Source: JARFQH01 sp041299015
GTDB lineage: Bacteria > Desulfobacterota > Desulfobacteria > Desulfobacterales > SG8-13
Reading direction: 5' to 3'
Length of the DNA: 13,915 bases
NCBI GenBank assembly: GCA_041299015.1
Contig: JBFYWB010000056.1
Coordinates: 1-13,915 of the forward strand
Shown: in pieces, positions 1 through 6,444 of the stretch
How the letters are laid out: the number at the start of each line of letters is the position of its first letter
How positions within the stretch are numbered: the stretch's first letter is position 1
The notes under the pieces: model-generated
What the model was told of the DNA's origin: nothing
Seen by the model: only the letters and a program-made list of their open reading frames with translations
Databases searched by the model: none
Translations under genes and position numbers: made by a program

Positions 1-401
1 AGGAGTCGGCTCTGGGCGCCTACGGTTTGAACCTGGGGTTGGCGTTTCAGATGGCCGATGACCTGCTCGACTACACGGCCGACAGCGCCACGCTGGGAAA
101 GCCGGTCGGTGCGGATCTGCGCGAAGGCAAGCTCACCCTGCCGATCATCCATGCCCTGCAGAATGCCGGGGACGGAAACCGGGAACGCATGCTGCGGATG
201 GTTCGAAACCCGGATTTTTCGCCGGCTGAATTCAATAGCCTGATCGATATTCTCAATCACTGCGGCAGTCTCGACTACACCCGCAGAATGGCGGCTGAAC
301 ACATTCGGCAGGCCAAGCAGGCGTTGGCGGTTTTCGAACCGTGTCCGGCAAAAGAACTGCTGCTCGATATCGCCGATTATGCCTTGGCCCGCAAAATCTG
401 A
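1..401 (+). CDS. Polyprenyl diphosphate synthase, C-terminal part (5' end outside window)
   Basis: This is the C-terminal third (about 132 residues) of a trans-isoprenyl diphosphate synthase, which condenses isopentenyl diphosphate units into the long allylic chain used for quinone side chains. The reading frame is open from base 3 with no start codon in the window, so the N-terminal part and the first Asp-rich motif lie upstream. The second Asp-rich motif DDLLD follows LAFQMA, and the family block GKPVGADLREGKLTLPII follows it; both are diagnostic. The end matches the usual family C-terminus, so the gene looks intact at this side. IspB/HepT-type (octaprenyl or heptaprenyl) is most likely because sulfate reducers make menaquinone, but chain length cannot be read from this fragment; a GGPP or FPP synthase is less likely. 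The next gene starts about 50 bases downstream on the same strand. Confidence 0.9.
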   Translation, partial: ESALGAYGLNLGLAFQMADDLLDYTADSATLGKPVGADLREGKLTLPIIHALQNAGDGNRERMLRMVRNPDFSPAEFNSLIDILNHCGSLDYTRRMAAEHIRQAKQALAVFEPCPAKELLLDIADYALARKI

Positions 402-409
402 AATTGTGA

Positions 410-415
410 TATAAT
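410..415 (+). promoter_or_regulatory. Possible -10 element upstream of the exported FlgT-like gene
   Basis: A perfect TATAAT lies in the short AT-rich gap after the polyprenyl synthase. No convincing -35 hexamer sits at 17 bases; the nearest is TTGGCC at 384-389, with a 20-base spacer. The following gene may therefore have its own weak promoter or simply be co-transcribed. Confidence 0.25.
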
Positions 416-455
416 CATCAAAATTGATTGCAGTTTTTGACAAGAGGGTTATGTG

Positions 456-1673
456 ATGCCTGCTGAAAAAAGCCTGATCAGAAGAACAGCGTTCCTTTTG
501 CTTGCCATTGTGGCGAGCCTGACCGTCATCCGGACTTCGCAGTCGACATCGTCGAAGACCTACGTGGTTATCGGGTCGGAGCCTATCACCGCCCAGAGCA
601 CCATCACCGAAGCCAGAAATCAGGCGATCACCAACAGCCTGGTAACGGCCGTCGGACTGGCGGTGGCCGGCAGCCTGCCCGTGGATGCCATGGTACACCG
701 CTACGAGACGCTCGACCGGCAAATTTACGAAAATCCGGGCCGCTTCGTACAGGACTACAAGGTCTTGACCGAATCGCAACAGGCAAACCGCTACCGCGTG
801 ATGGTTCAGGCGACCGTTTCCGGAGATCGAATACACCGCGAATTGACTCAATCGGGTATTTTACAGATTCAAAAACCGATGCCGTCCGTGCTTTACTTTA
901 TGTCAGAGCAGAGTCTCGAGAATCCATTTCCGCAATACTGGTGGGGACGGAATATGCCGTACGTTAAAACGGCGGCGGAAACCGTCATGACCGAAACGAT
1001 GCGGGGGCAGGGTTTTCGGATTGTCGAACACGGCCCTCAAGTTCAGTTGATGGTCGGACAGTCAGTGGCCGACACGCCGGAAATTGCCGTCGCTGAAGCC
1101 ATCAAACTGGGCCTGGCGCTTCAGGCCGATGTGGTCGTTATCGGCCGGACCGTGGCTGAAAATGCCAATTACATGGAATCGGGTTCAAGGTCCTACAGGG
1201 GCAGCATTATCGCCCGGGCCTACCTGACGAAGACCGGTGAAGAGATCGCATCCGTCATCAAGACGACCGTTACCACCGCCCCAGACCAGACCGCCGGCAG
1301 CCGTGATGCGCTTCAAGATGTCGGCAGCCAGTGCGCAGGGGACTTGATCGCCCTCATCGAAAACGCCTGGCAAAAAGAAGGGCCGACAGCGGATCAGATC
1401 GATGTTCAGCTCACCGGCACCCACAATCTGGCCAACTTCGTTCAGTTCCGTCGTATGTTGGCCTCGATTTCCGGCGTCGAAGACGTGCAGGTGAATGAGC
1501 TTAAGACCGACGATGCGGCACTGCGGGTCTCTTACCGAGGTAAAACCGCTGAATTGGTTGATGCCCTGATGCTCAACGCGTTCGAGACCTTCAGTATCAA
1601 CATTCACGAGGTGATGCCGGACCGGCTGAAAATTCAGCTCGTTCCGCACACATCGGCCGCCACAGTCCAATGA
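456..1673 (+). CDS. Exported/periplasmic protein of unknown function, FlgT-like N-terminal region
   Basis: I do not recognise a specific function. The protein (405 residues from ATG 456; an adjacent GTG at 453 is an alternative) starts with two arginines and a hydrophobic stretch at about residues 11-25, a signal peptide or membrane anchor. Next comes a region of about 110 residues (a YVVIGSEPI strand, then EARNQAITNSLVTAVG, then YRVMVQATVSGDRI). Its repeated Ala-rich helix and beta-strand pattern resembles the N-terminal fold of FlgT and related envelope proteins that use 'ARNxAIxxAL'-type helices. The middle part (GLALQADVVVIGRTV) resembles the adjacent beta/alpha domains, and a final domain of about 90 residues follows (LTGTHNLANFVQFRRML). 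AAGAGG at 442-447 sits about eight bases before the ATG. No flagellar genes are nearby, so a flagellar role is not supported. A lipoprotein or LpoB/CsgG-like envelope role is possible but no lipobox is seen. Confidence 0.8.
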   Translation: MPAEKSLIRRTAFLLLAIVASLTVIRTSQSTSSKTYVVIGSEPITAQSTITEARNQAITNSLVTAVGLAVAGSLPVDAMVHRYETLDRQIYENPGRFVQDYKVLTESQQANRYRVMVQATVSGDRIHRELTQSGILQIQKPMPSVLYFMSEQSLENPFPQYWWGRNMPYVKTAAETVMTETMRGQGFRIVEHGPQVQLMVGQSVADTPEIAVAEAIKLGLALQADVVVIGRTVAENANYMESGSRSYRGSIIARAYLTKTGEEIASVIKTTVTTAPDQTAGSRDALQDVGSQCAGDLIALIENAWQKEGPTADQIDVQLTGTHNLANFVQFRRMLASISGVEDVQVNELKTDDAALRVSYRGKTAELVDALMLNAFETFSINIHEVMPDRLKIQLVPHTSAATVQ

Positions 1674-1713
1674 CCCGTCGATTTCGAAAACGCGGCCAAT
1701 CAACTCGTCCGCC

Positions 1714-1731
1714 GACCCGGCAGGCCGGGTC
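1714..1731 (+). repeat. GC-rich perfect hairpin after the FlgT-like gene
   Basis: GACCCGGC and GCCGGGTC are perfect inverted arms of 8 bases separated by AG, about 40 bases after the stop codon. There is no T-tract, so it is not a canonical intrinsic terminator. It could protect the mRNA 3' end or assist factor-dependent termination before the tRNA gene. Confidence 0.5.
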
Positions 1732-1748
1732 CAACGGTTTGATTCTGC

Positions 1749-1777
1749 TTGACAGCCGATTTCGCCGATGGTAACAA
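1749..1777 (+). promoter_or_regulatory. Promoter-like sequence for tRNA-Val
   Basis: A perfect TTGACA (1749-1754) is followed after 17 bases by TAACAA (1772-1777). Transcription would start about 7 bases before the mature tRNA 5' end. The -35 is consensus and the -10 is weak. Confidence 0.5.
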
Positions 1778-1790
1778 CAAGCACTCTTAC

Positions 1791-1865
1791 AGGCACGTAG
1801 CTCAGGGGGAGAGCGCTACCCTGACACGGTAGAAGTCGCTGGTTCAAATCCAGTCGTGCCTACCA
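1791..1865 (+). tRNA. tRNA-Val (anticodon GAC)
   Basis: A complete cloverleaf can be drawn. The acceptor stem AGGCACG pairs with CGTGCCT over 7 perfect base pairs, which fixes the 5' end at A1791. The D arm is GCTC/GAGC, and the anticodon stem CTACC/GGTAG holds the loop CTGACAC with anticodon GAC at 1823-1825. The variable loop is AAGTC. The T stem GCTGG/CCAGT has one G-T wobble and the loop is TTCAAAT. Discriminator A1862 is followed by an encoded CCA (1863-1865). It reads GUC and GUU valine codons. It has its own promoter-like sequence and terminator, so it is a single-gene unit between two protein operons. Confidence 0.96.
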
Positions 1866-1873
1866 TAAAAATC

Positions 1874-1908
1874 AAGGGGTTACGGTTTCGGCCGGAGCCC
1901 CTTTTTTT
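1874..1908 (+). terminator. Rho-independent terminator of tRNA-Val, possibly bidirectional
   Basis: AAGGGGTT (1874-1881) pairs with AGCCCCTT (1896-1903) with one G-T pair and a 14-base loop, followed by further T residues to 1908. On the opposite strand the same stem is followed closely by a T-rich run (complement of 1866-1872), so it may also stop transcripts arriving from cbiO. It begins about 9 bases after the tRNA CCA. Confidence 0.85.
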
Positions 1909-1987
1909 ATGCGCGGCTTCCTTCTTGCTGTCAGTGGGATCCAATATTTATTTGAAGCGAACGGTTTTTAAATTGCGGGATTCGCTG

Positions 1988-2719
1988 CTACTGCTCCAGA
2001 TGTTTGTGGGGGTGCCGGCCATAGGGGTGGGCGTGCAGATGTTCGTGGAGGTGGGCGGCGGTGTCCACTTGAATGCGGCCGTTTTGGAGGGTGTAGATCG
2101 TGTCAGTGATCTGTGTAAGAAAATCGAACTCGTGGGAAACAATGACATAGCTGATGTCGAGGTTCTTTAAGATGTCTATGAGCCTGATTTTAGTCGCTTC
2201 GTCCAGACCGGCGCTTGGCTCGTCGAGCAGCATGGCCTGCGGTTCCATTGCCAGTACCGTTGCCATTGACACCAGACGCTTTTCCCCACCGGAGAGTCGG
2301 ATCGTGATGCGATCTTCAAAACCGTCGAGCCCAAGAAACGCAAGCGTTTTACGCGATATCGCAATCGCCTCTTGCTTGCTTTTACCCAGATTGAGCGGCC
2401 CAAAAGCGACATCCTCCAACACCGTCGGGCTGAAAAGTTGGTCGTCGGAGTCCTGAAAAAGTAACCCGATCCGGCGCCTTACGGCGACAAAGTCCTTTTC
2501 CCCTGCCACCGGCTGCCCGAAAATCTCGATATGACCCGCCGTCGGCTTGAGCAATCCCATGATGATGTGAAAAAGTGTCGTCTTGCCGCTGCCGTTGGGG
2601 GCGATCAGTCCGATGCGGTCCTTCTCGAAAAGGGTGAAGTCGAGATCTTTGAGCACCGGCGATGCGCCCGGGTACGAAAAAGTAATGCGGTCGAGTTTTA
2701 TGATCGGACTTTCTGACAT
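1988..2719 (-). CDS. cbiO: ECF-type Ni/Co transporter ATPase (CbiO/NikO) with His-rich C-terminus
   Basis: This is the ATP-hydrolysing subunit of the energy-coupling-factor metal transporter, acting on the cytoplasmic face with CbiQ. The 243-residue protein has all ABC motifs: Walker A APNGSGKT (40-47), Q-loop Q89, signature LSGGE (142-146), Walker B MLLDE (163-167) and switch H196 in VSHEFD. The last 21 residues carry eight histidines (HLHEHLHAH, then HPHKH), a metal-binding tail often seen in nickel systems and absent from plain cobalt CbiO. I chose ATG 2719 because homology begins there and AAGGA lies 11 bases upstream. The frame stays open to an ATG at 2806, but that adds 29 residues of low-complexity Arg/Pro sequence and has no Shine-Dalgarno. 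It is the last gene of the metal operon, 124 bases after cbiQ. Confidence 0.93.
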   Translation of the reverse strand: MSESPIIKLDRITFSYPGASPVLKDLDFTLFEKDRIGLIAPNGSGKTTLFHIIMGLLKPTAGHIEIFGQPVAGEKDFVAVRRRIGLLFQDSDDQLFSPTVLEDVAFGPLNLGKSKQEAIAISRKTLAFLGLDGFEDRITIRLSGGEKRLVSMATVLAMEPQAMLLDEPSAGLDEATKIRLIDILKNLDISYVIVSHEFDFLTQITDTIYTLQNGRIQVDTAAHLHEHLHAHPYGRHPHKHLEQ

Positions 2720-2806
2720 TGGGTTCTCGATCCTTGGCGGCTTGCGTCCGCCTTCAGGGAGCACGCCATCGCGATGCGGATAGCGGCGGAGGTTCGATTC
2801 AAACAT

Positions 2807-2824
2807 TTCGATTATATTATCGAA
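2807..2824. promoter_or_regulatory. Inverted repeat with internal promoter-like sequence between cbiQ and cbiO
   Basis: TTCGAT (2807-2812) and ATCGAA (2819-2824) are perfect 6-base arms around an AT-rich 6-base core. Read on the minus strand the core holds TATAAT (complement of 2811-2816), with TTGCTT 16 bases upstream, giving a possible internal promoter for cbiO. The repeat could be an operator over that promoter or a weak hairpin. The unusually long 124-base gap before cbiO supports some function. Confidence 0.35.
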
Positions 2825-2843
2825 TCTATAAAAAGCAAACCGC

Positions 2844-3602
2844 TCAGAGGATCTTGCCCCACTCCAATAGCGCCAGTCCGATGACGAAAACCGTCATGAG
2901 GCCCGCAAAAACCCAGTTGGAAGAGTGGGGAGGGAAGTCGGCCAGGCAGTAAAGACGGCCGTTGAAGCCGCGGCAGCGCATGGCGCGATACACCCGGTCG
3001 GCACGGGATGCGGCGCGCACGAAGAGCATCGCGATGAAATACGCAAACGTTTTGTACGTGTGGAGGTTGGTCCGCGGCCGGAAACAGCGGATTTTTGCGG
3101 CCCGGACCATGCGCTGGTATTCAAGCTCGATCACGAAAACATACCGATGGGTCATCAGCAAGAGGTGGACCAGTTTCCCCGACAGATGCAAGCGGTCCAG
3201 TGCATGACCTAAAGTGGTGAAGTTCATGGTCGTGATGAGGGCGATGAAGGCCAACAGAATGGCCAGCGACTTGAGCGAAATCTGAGCGGCCAGAATCACT
3301 CCGGGCCGGCTAAGGGGCAGCGGTCCGACATGCATGAACGCGGCCCCTCCGAAAGTGATCGGCAACAGAACCCACAGCAAAACCAGAAAGGCGATGACCA
3401 CCAGGAGACGGCGGGCAACGGCTTTGAGATCCAGGTGCGCTGCCAGCGTCAGGCTAACGGCCGCAACCAGGGCGGCAAACAGGGTGGGGAACCGATACGA
3501 TACGGCCACTACAATTGAAAATACGGCGGCGGCGACCACCTTGAAGCGTGGATCGAGGCGGTGAATGATCGAATCGCCGCTGGCGAAGGGTTCGTTGAAC
3601 AT
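2844..3602 (-). CDS. cbiQ: ECF-type Ni/Co transporter transmembrane subunit CbiQ/NikQ
   Basis: This is the energy-coupling membrane subunit that links the ATPase CbiO to the metal-binding protein CbiM. The protein opens with the family sequence EPFASGDSIIHRLDPRFK, followed by several hydrophobic helices (for example AAAVFSIVVAV and RLLVVIAFLVLLWVLLP). It then has the cytoplasmic coupling helices, including EYQRMVRAAKIRCF and the AMRCRGF motif, the second 'A-R-G'-type element that docks on CbiO. A last helix runs near VFAGLMTVFVIGLALLEW. From ATG 3602 it has 252 residues, normal for the family. An in-frame TTG at 3617 with a GAAG about 7 bases upstream is a possible alternative that adds five residues. 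It follows the NikL-like gene by about 52 bases. Confidence 0.93.
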   Translation of the reverse strand: MFNEPFASGDSIIHRLDPRFKVVAAAVFSIVVAVSYRFPTLFAALVAAVSLTLAAHLDLKAVARRLLVVIAFLVLLWVLLPITFGGAAFMHVGPLPLSRPGVILAAQISLKSLAILLAFIALITTMNFTTLGHALDRLHLSGKLVHLLLMTHRYVFVIELEYQRMVRAAKIRCFRPRTNLHTYKTFAYFIAMLFVRAASRADRVYRAMRCRGFNGRLYCLADFPPHSSNWVFAGLMTVFVIGLALLEWGKIL

Positions 3603-3654
3603 CGGGCACCGAGTCAATGGCCGTCTTCAGAACACCCGTTGAAATGGCAAGCGC

Positions 3655-4323
3655 TCAAGGTTTTCGACGCTTGGAGCTGAAATAGGCGGCCACCCCGATC
3701 AACCCGAAGATGTAGCCGATGCCGCCCAGAACATCGGCGACCGAAGGTCCGCTCTGGCGTGTTTCGACCAGCAATTGCATGACCGGTTTGAGTTTTGTGT
3801 CCAACGCCTCCTCGACCGCATTCCGAATCTCGGCGGCGGTCACATATCCGGCCGGAACCGGTTGGCCGCTCACGGCGGTTACCGAACCCTGTGCCTGGTC
3901 CGGGTTGGTCGAGGCGGGTGGCGGTGAGCCGGTTTCTGTCGCTTGGGGCGGTGGGTCGATGCTGCCATTTTCAAGATCTGAAAGGGGGATGGTCCACTCT
4001 CCCTTATGGCCCATACCGGCCAGCAGGACGATTTTCATTGCGGTTTTTTTCGGCACCTTGAAGGAGAATTCGCCGTTTTCGTCGGTCTCCCCCTTCAGCA
4101 GTAGGTTGCCCCCGTCTTCGTAGACTTCCACGGGTGCGCCCATCGGTCTGCGGCCGCCGCTGAATTTGCTCTCGATGTGCACCGTGTCCCCTTCTACCCA
4201 TGCGAAGACGGTTACGTTGTGAGCCAGTGCCTGGCTGGAAGAGAGCAGCAGAAGCATGGCCGTGATAACCGACATCTGCCTGATCTTTAGCGACGCCATT
4301 TTTAACGTAGAATTGAACATCAT
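3655..4323 (-). CDS. NikL-like accessory subunit of ECF nickel/cobalt transporter
   Basis: This exported, C-terminally anchored protein lies between cbiM and cbiQ, the position of NikL/CbiN-type accessory subunits. A signal peptide (TAMLLLLSSSQALA) would be cut after residue 34, leaving HNVTVF with histidine first. A beta-rich carboxypeptidase-regulatory-like domain follows (PVEVYEDGG, GETDENGEFSFKVP), then a Pro/Thr-rich linker (about 125-160), an amphipathic helix and one transmembrane helix (about 195-215) ending in SSKRRKP. This layout matches the NikL components described for Nik(K)LMQO systems. ATG 4323 is followed at once by a second ATG at 4320. A conserved-looking start at ATG 4299 is possible but has no Shine-Dalgarno. 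The exact biochemical role is not established from sequence; helping CbiM load metal is the family-based expectation. Confidence 0.85.
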   Translation of the reverse strand: MMFNSTLKMASLKIRQMSVITAMLLLLSSSQALAHNVTVFAWVEGDTVHIESKFSGGRRPMGAPVEVYEDGGNLLLKGETDENGEFSFKVPKKTAMKIVLLAGMGHKGEWTIPLSDLENGSIDPPPQATETGSPPPASTNPDQAQGSVTAVSGQPVPAGYVTAAEIRNAVEEALDTKLKPVMQLLVETRQSGPSVADVLGGIGYIFGLIGVAAYFSSKRRKP

Positions 4324-4358
4324 GCGCTTTGATTGCCCTTTTTTTATCCTTAAATAAA

Positions 4359-4382
4359 AAATTTATCCGAACGGATAAATTT
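4359..4382 (-). terminator. Perfect inverted repeat overlapping the cbiM stop; attenuator-like hairpin or operator
   Basis: AAATTTATCCG and CGGATAAATTT are perfect 11-base arms separated by AA. The repeat begins inside the cbiM stop codon. On the minus strand the hairpin runs directly into a T-rich stretch (TTTTTTATTT when the end of the arm is included), so it resembles an intrinsic terminator sitting between cbiM and the NikL-like gene. Partial termination would lower expression of the downstream subunits. Its near-perfect symmetry also fits a dimeric regulator site. Confidence 0.55.
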
Positions 4383-4974
4383 ATGGCAGCATGGCCGGCT
4401 GAACCTTCTTGAGAAATACGACGCAGAAGGCGGTGACGATACCCTCGATGATCATGACCGGTATATGAGCGGTGACCACCAGCGTGGCCACCGCCAGGAA
4501 ATTTTCGGCCGTGAACACCAGGGCAACTCCCACGAGAAGGGCTCCGAACAGTACGGCACAAAATCCGCAGCCAAAGCCGGCCAGCAGAAAAAAAATCCGA
4601 TCTTTGCGCAACAGGGGTGCAAAAAGATAAGAGCAAAGGACTGCCGGCAGGGCCATGATGATCGTGTTGATACCTAAGGTGGTGATCCCGCCGAACTGAA
4701 AAAAAACACCCTGCAGCAGCAGGGCCACAAAAATGGCCGGAACGGCGGCCCACCCCAGCAGCAGCCCGACGATGCCGTTCATGATCAAGTGGACACTGGA
4801 TGGGCCGATGGGGACATGCACGAGAGAGGCCACGAAGAAGCTTGCCGACAAAATGCCGACCCGGGCCAGCTGATCGTAATCGATTTTCTTAAGGCCGATC
4901 GCCGTTCCGACCGCGGCGAGAACGCCGCCCGAAATCAGCACCGGCGCGGATAAAACCCCTTCGGAGATATGCAT
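4381..4974 (-). CDS. cbiM: ECF-type Ni/Co transporter substrate-binding membrane subunit CbiM/NikM
   Basis: This is the integral-membrane substrate-capture (S) component that selects Ni2+ or Co2+. The 197-residue protein starts MHISEG, the invariant Met-His start whose free amino group and His2 bind the metal in solved NikM structures. The second conserved block, HVPIGPSSVHLIMNG, supplies His53 and His62, one of which completes the site. About six hydrophobic segments follow. It lacks the extra C-terminal segments found in fused NikMN proteins, consistent with the separate NikL-like gene just downstream. ATG 4974 is set by the MH start, with CGGAAA about 6 bases upstream. The stop codon overlaps a perfect inverted repeat. 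The His53 region favours the nickel/cobalt CbiM-NikM family but does not separate the two metals. Confidence 0.95.
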   Translation of the reverse strand: MHISEGVLSAPVLISGGVLAAVGTAIGLKKIDYDQLARVGILSASFFVASLVHVPIGPSSVHLIMNGIVGLLLGWAAVPAIFVALLLQGVFFQFGGITTLGINTIIMALPAVLCSYLFAPLLRKDRIFFLLAGFGCGFCAVLFGALLVGVALVFTAENFLAVATLVVTAHIPVMIIEGIVTAFCVVFLKKVQPAMLP

Positions 4975-5093
4975 GGATTTCCGTTTCGCATCAAACCAGA
5001 TGATCGTTCAGTGCCAATCATTTAACACGCTTTAAAATGGAGTCAAGCAAAACACCGCAGGCGCCTTCATCCCTAAAAAAAACGGTATCAAAC

Positions 5094-5135
5094 GGTGCGT
5101 CCCCGCTTCCTACAGCGCCCGGCGGGGGACGCACC
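5094..5135. repeat. Long GC-rich hairpin (REP-like) between the porin gene and cbiM
   Basis: GGTGCGTCCCC (5094-5104) and GGGGACGCACC (5125-5135) are perfect 11-base arms with a 20-base loop that contains a smaller GCT/AGC stem. It lies 9 bases after the porin stop. On the minus strand an 8-base T run follows only about 11 bases later (complement of 5075-5082), so termination is possible but not canonical. The composition resembles the GGGGAC-type REP palindromes that occur in many copies in some bacterial genomes. Either reading would uncouple cbiM levels from the porin. Confidence 0.55.
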
Positions 5136-5144
5136 CCTTGAATT

Positions 5145-6353
5145 TTAAAATTCAACCGTGGCCCGCACGCCGGCGATCCATCCGTCCACGTCGCTGTCGC
5201 TCGCCGTGTAGTTGTCCTGGACGTACTGCAGGTCGAAGCTCAGGGCCAGGAGCTCAGTCAGGCCGAAGCGCACGTAACCCTCCGCCACCTGGCTGTTCTT
5301 CAGGCTCTCCTCGGTCTGCGCGGCCCCGTCCAGGTAGGCGTAGCCGATGCCGATGTTGTCCTGCTCGCGCCCCCACCACTTGCCGCTGATGTTGACGCCG
5401 CCCGAGTACAGCGTCTGGTAGTCAACCAGGGCATCGTCGGAGCCGAAGGTCAGGCGCACCCAGGCCCCTAATATCTCGCCCAGGGCCTGGTCGAAGGAGA
5501 CGGTCACCACGTCCAGGCGCTCCGCCGAGAGGCCCGCCGGATCCAGGAAGTCCTCGCTGGTCATGTGGTAACCCACCCGGTAGTGGCCTTCCCCCAGGGC
5601 GGTCTCCAGGGTGTAACCCACCTGAAGGCCGTAGAAGTTGTAGTTGCTGCCGTCGTCGTTTTCACCCACGTTCATGTACACGCCCCTGACACCGAACGGG
5701 CCGAAGTCCCATTCTACGGCACCGCCGATGTCGTAGGCGGGCAGAAAGGCGTTGGGAGCGTTGACCAGGGCCTCGTTCATGAACTGGGTGTACTCGTCGT
5801 TGGCGTAGGCGTTGTCATCCAGGTACCCGGTGGCGTCGATGATCCCGCCGGTGAGCCCCAGGCTGTGGTCCTCTCCGAAGCTGAAGCTGTGCTTGTACCA
5901 GGCCTGCAGCAGATAGTCGCGGTTGCGGCCGTTGATGTCCTTGACGTCATCCTCCAAGTCCGCCGCCCAGGGTGATAGGGTGAAGGCCGTGGCCCCGTTG
6001 AGGCCGTTGCCGGCGGCAAAGCCCAGGGCGAAGAAAATCTCGTCGGCCTCGGTGGGGGTGATGCTCACCTCGGGCTGAAAGGCGATCGCCCCGCGGCCCC
6101 TGTCGTCGATGCCCGGCGGAGCGTCGACCCACTCGTACTGATAGGCACCGGCGATGACGCCGCCGATAGACACGTGCTTGGCGATGTCGGATAGCTCGCC
6201 GAACTCCTTATCTGTTTTTTCCTGCTTCTGCTCCAGTTCATCGACCCGCTGCTTGAGTCGGTCGACCTCCTGCTGCGTGGCCGCTTCCTGCGCCCCGGCG
6301 CCCACTGCCAAAAATACCAGACAGACCAAAATGATGATAAGGAGTTTTTGCAT
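5145..6353 (-). CDS. Outer-membrane beta-barrel porin, LbtU-like, with N-terminal coiled coil
   Basis: The protein (402 residues) begins with a signal peptide (LLIIILVCLVFLAVGAGA) and a short coiled coil (about 28-52: VDRLKQRVDELEQKQEK). A long series of alternating aromatic/polar beta strands with acidic Asn/Asp/Gly turns follows, ending in a C-terminal phenylalanine (TVEF), the BAM recognition signature. The coiled coil followed by a VSIGGVI strand recalls the LbtU/OprB-like 'siderophore porin' group; the family call is from memory, and a different porin family is possible. The frame is open 53 codons further upstream, but ATGATG at 6353-6356 follows AAGGAG at the proper distance and starts the signal peptide. 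It lies between the DUF4198 gene and cbiM, so passage of nickel, cobalt or a metal chelate across the outer membrane is inferred. Confidence 0.88.
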   Translation of the reverse strand: MQKLLIIILVCLVFLAVGAGAQEAATQQEVDRLKQRVDELEQKQEKTDKEFGELSDIAKHVSIGGVIAGAYQYEWVDAPPGIDDRGRGAIAFQPEVSITPTEADEIFFALGFAAGNGLNGATAFTLSPWAADLEDDVKDINGRNRDYLLQAWYKHSFSFGEDHSLGLTGGIIDATGYLDDNAYANDEYTQFMNEALVNAPNAFLPAYDIGGAVEWDFGPFGVRGVYMNVGENDDGSNYNFYGLQVGYTLETALGEGHYRVGYHMTSEDFLDPAGLSAERLDVVTVSFDQALGEILGAWVRLTFGSDDALVDYQTLYSGGVNISGKWWGREQDNIGIGYAYLDGAAQTEESLKNSQVAEGYVRFGLTELLALSFDLQYVQDNYTASDSDVDGWIAGVRATVEF

Positions 6354-6380
6354 CATCCTTCTCCTTGAGACAGAGATAGA

Positions 6381-6410
6381 GGCCTCGGTGACCGGTTTTT
6401 CACCGAGGCC
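6381..6410. repeat. Intercistronic hairpin between the DUF4198 gene and the porin gene
   Basis: GGCCTCGGTG (6381-6390) and CACCGAGGCC (6401-6410) are perfect 10-base arms with a 10-base loop, located 28 bases before the porin start. No T-tract follows on the minus strand, so it is more likely an mRNA processing or stability element than a terminator. It may let the porin be expressed at a different level from its upstream neighbour. Confidence 0.6.
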
Positions 6411-6444
6411 GGATTCCTCCAATATACTGCCACCGCTCCTATTT

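Noticed and set aside
1185..1847. 220-codon minus-strand frame across the FlgT-like gene end and the tRNA
   Set aside because: It runs through a perfect tRNA gene and opposite a better supported coding gene; no motifs.
1791..1908. tRNA-Val as an integration site for a mobile element
   Set aside because: No repeat of the tRNA 3' end, integrase or recombinase is found in the window.
1956..1986. Hairpin AGCGAA/TTCGCT just after the cbiO stop as a terminator
   Set aside because: A 6-base stem with a 19-base loop and no T-tract is weak; the nearby 1874-1908 hairpin is a better stop for both directions.
1856..2170. Plus-strand frame beginning in the tRNA 3' end
   Set aside because: It starts inside the tRNA and passes the terminator, then lies antisense to the His-rich end of cbiO.
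5011..5028. NikR-like site upstream of cbiM (GTGCCA...TAACAC)
   Set aside because: The half-sites are imperfect and the spacing too short for a NikR operator.
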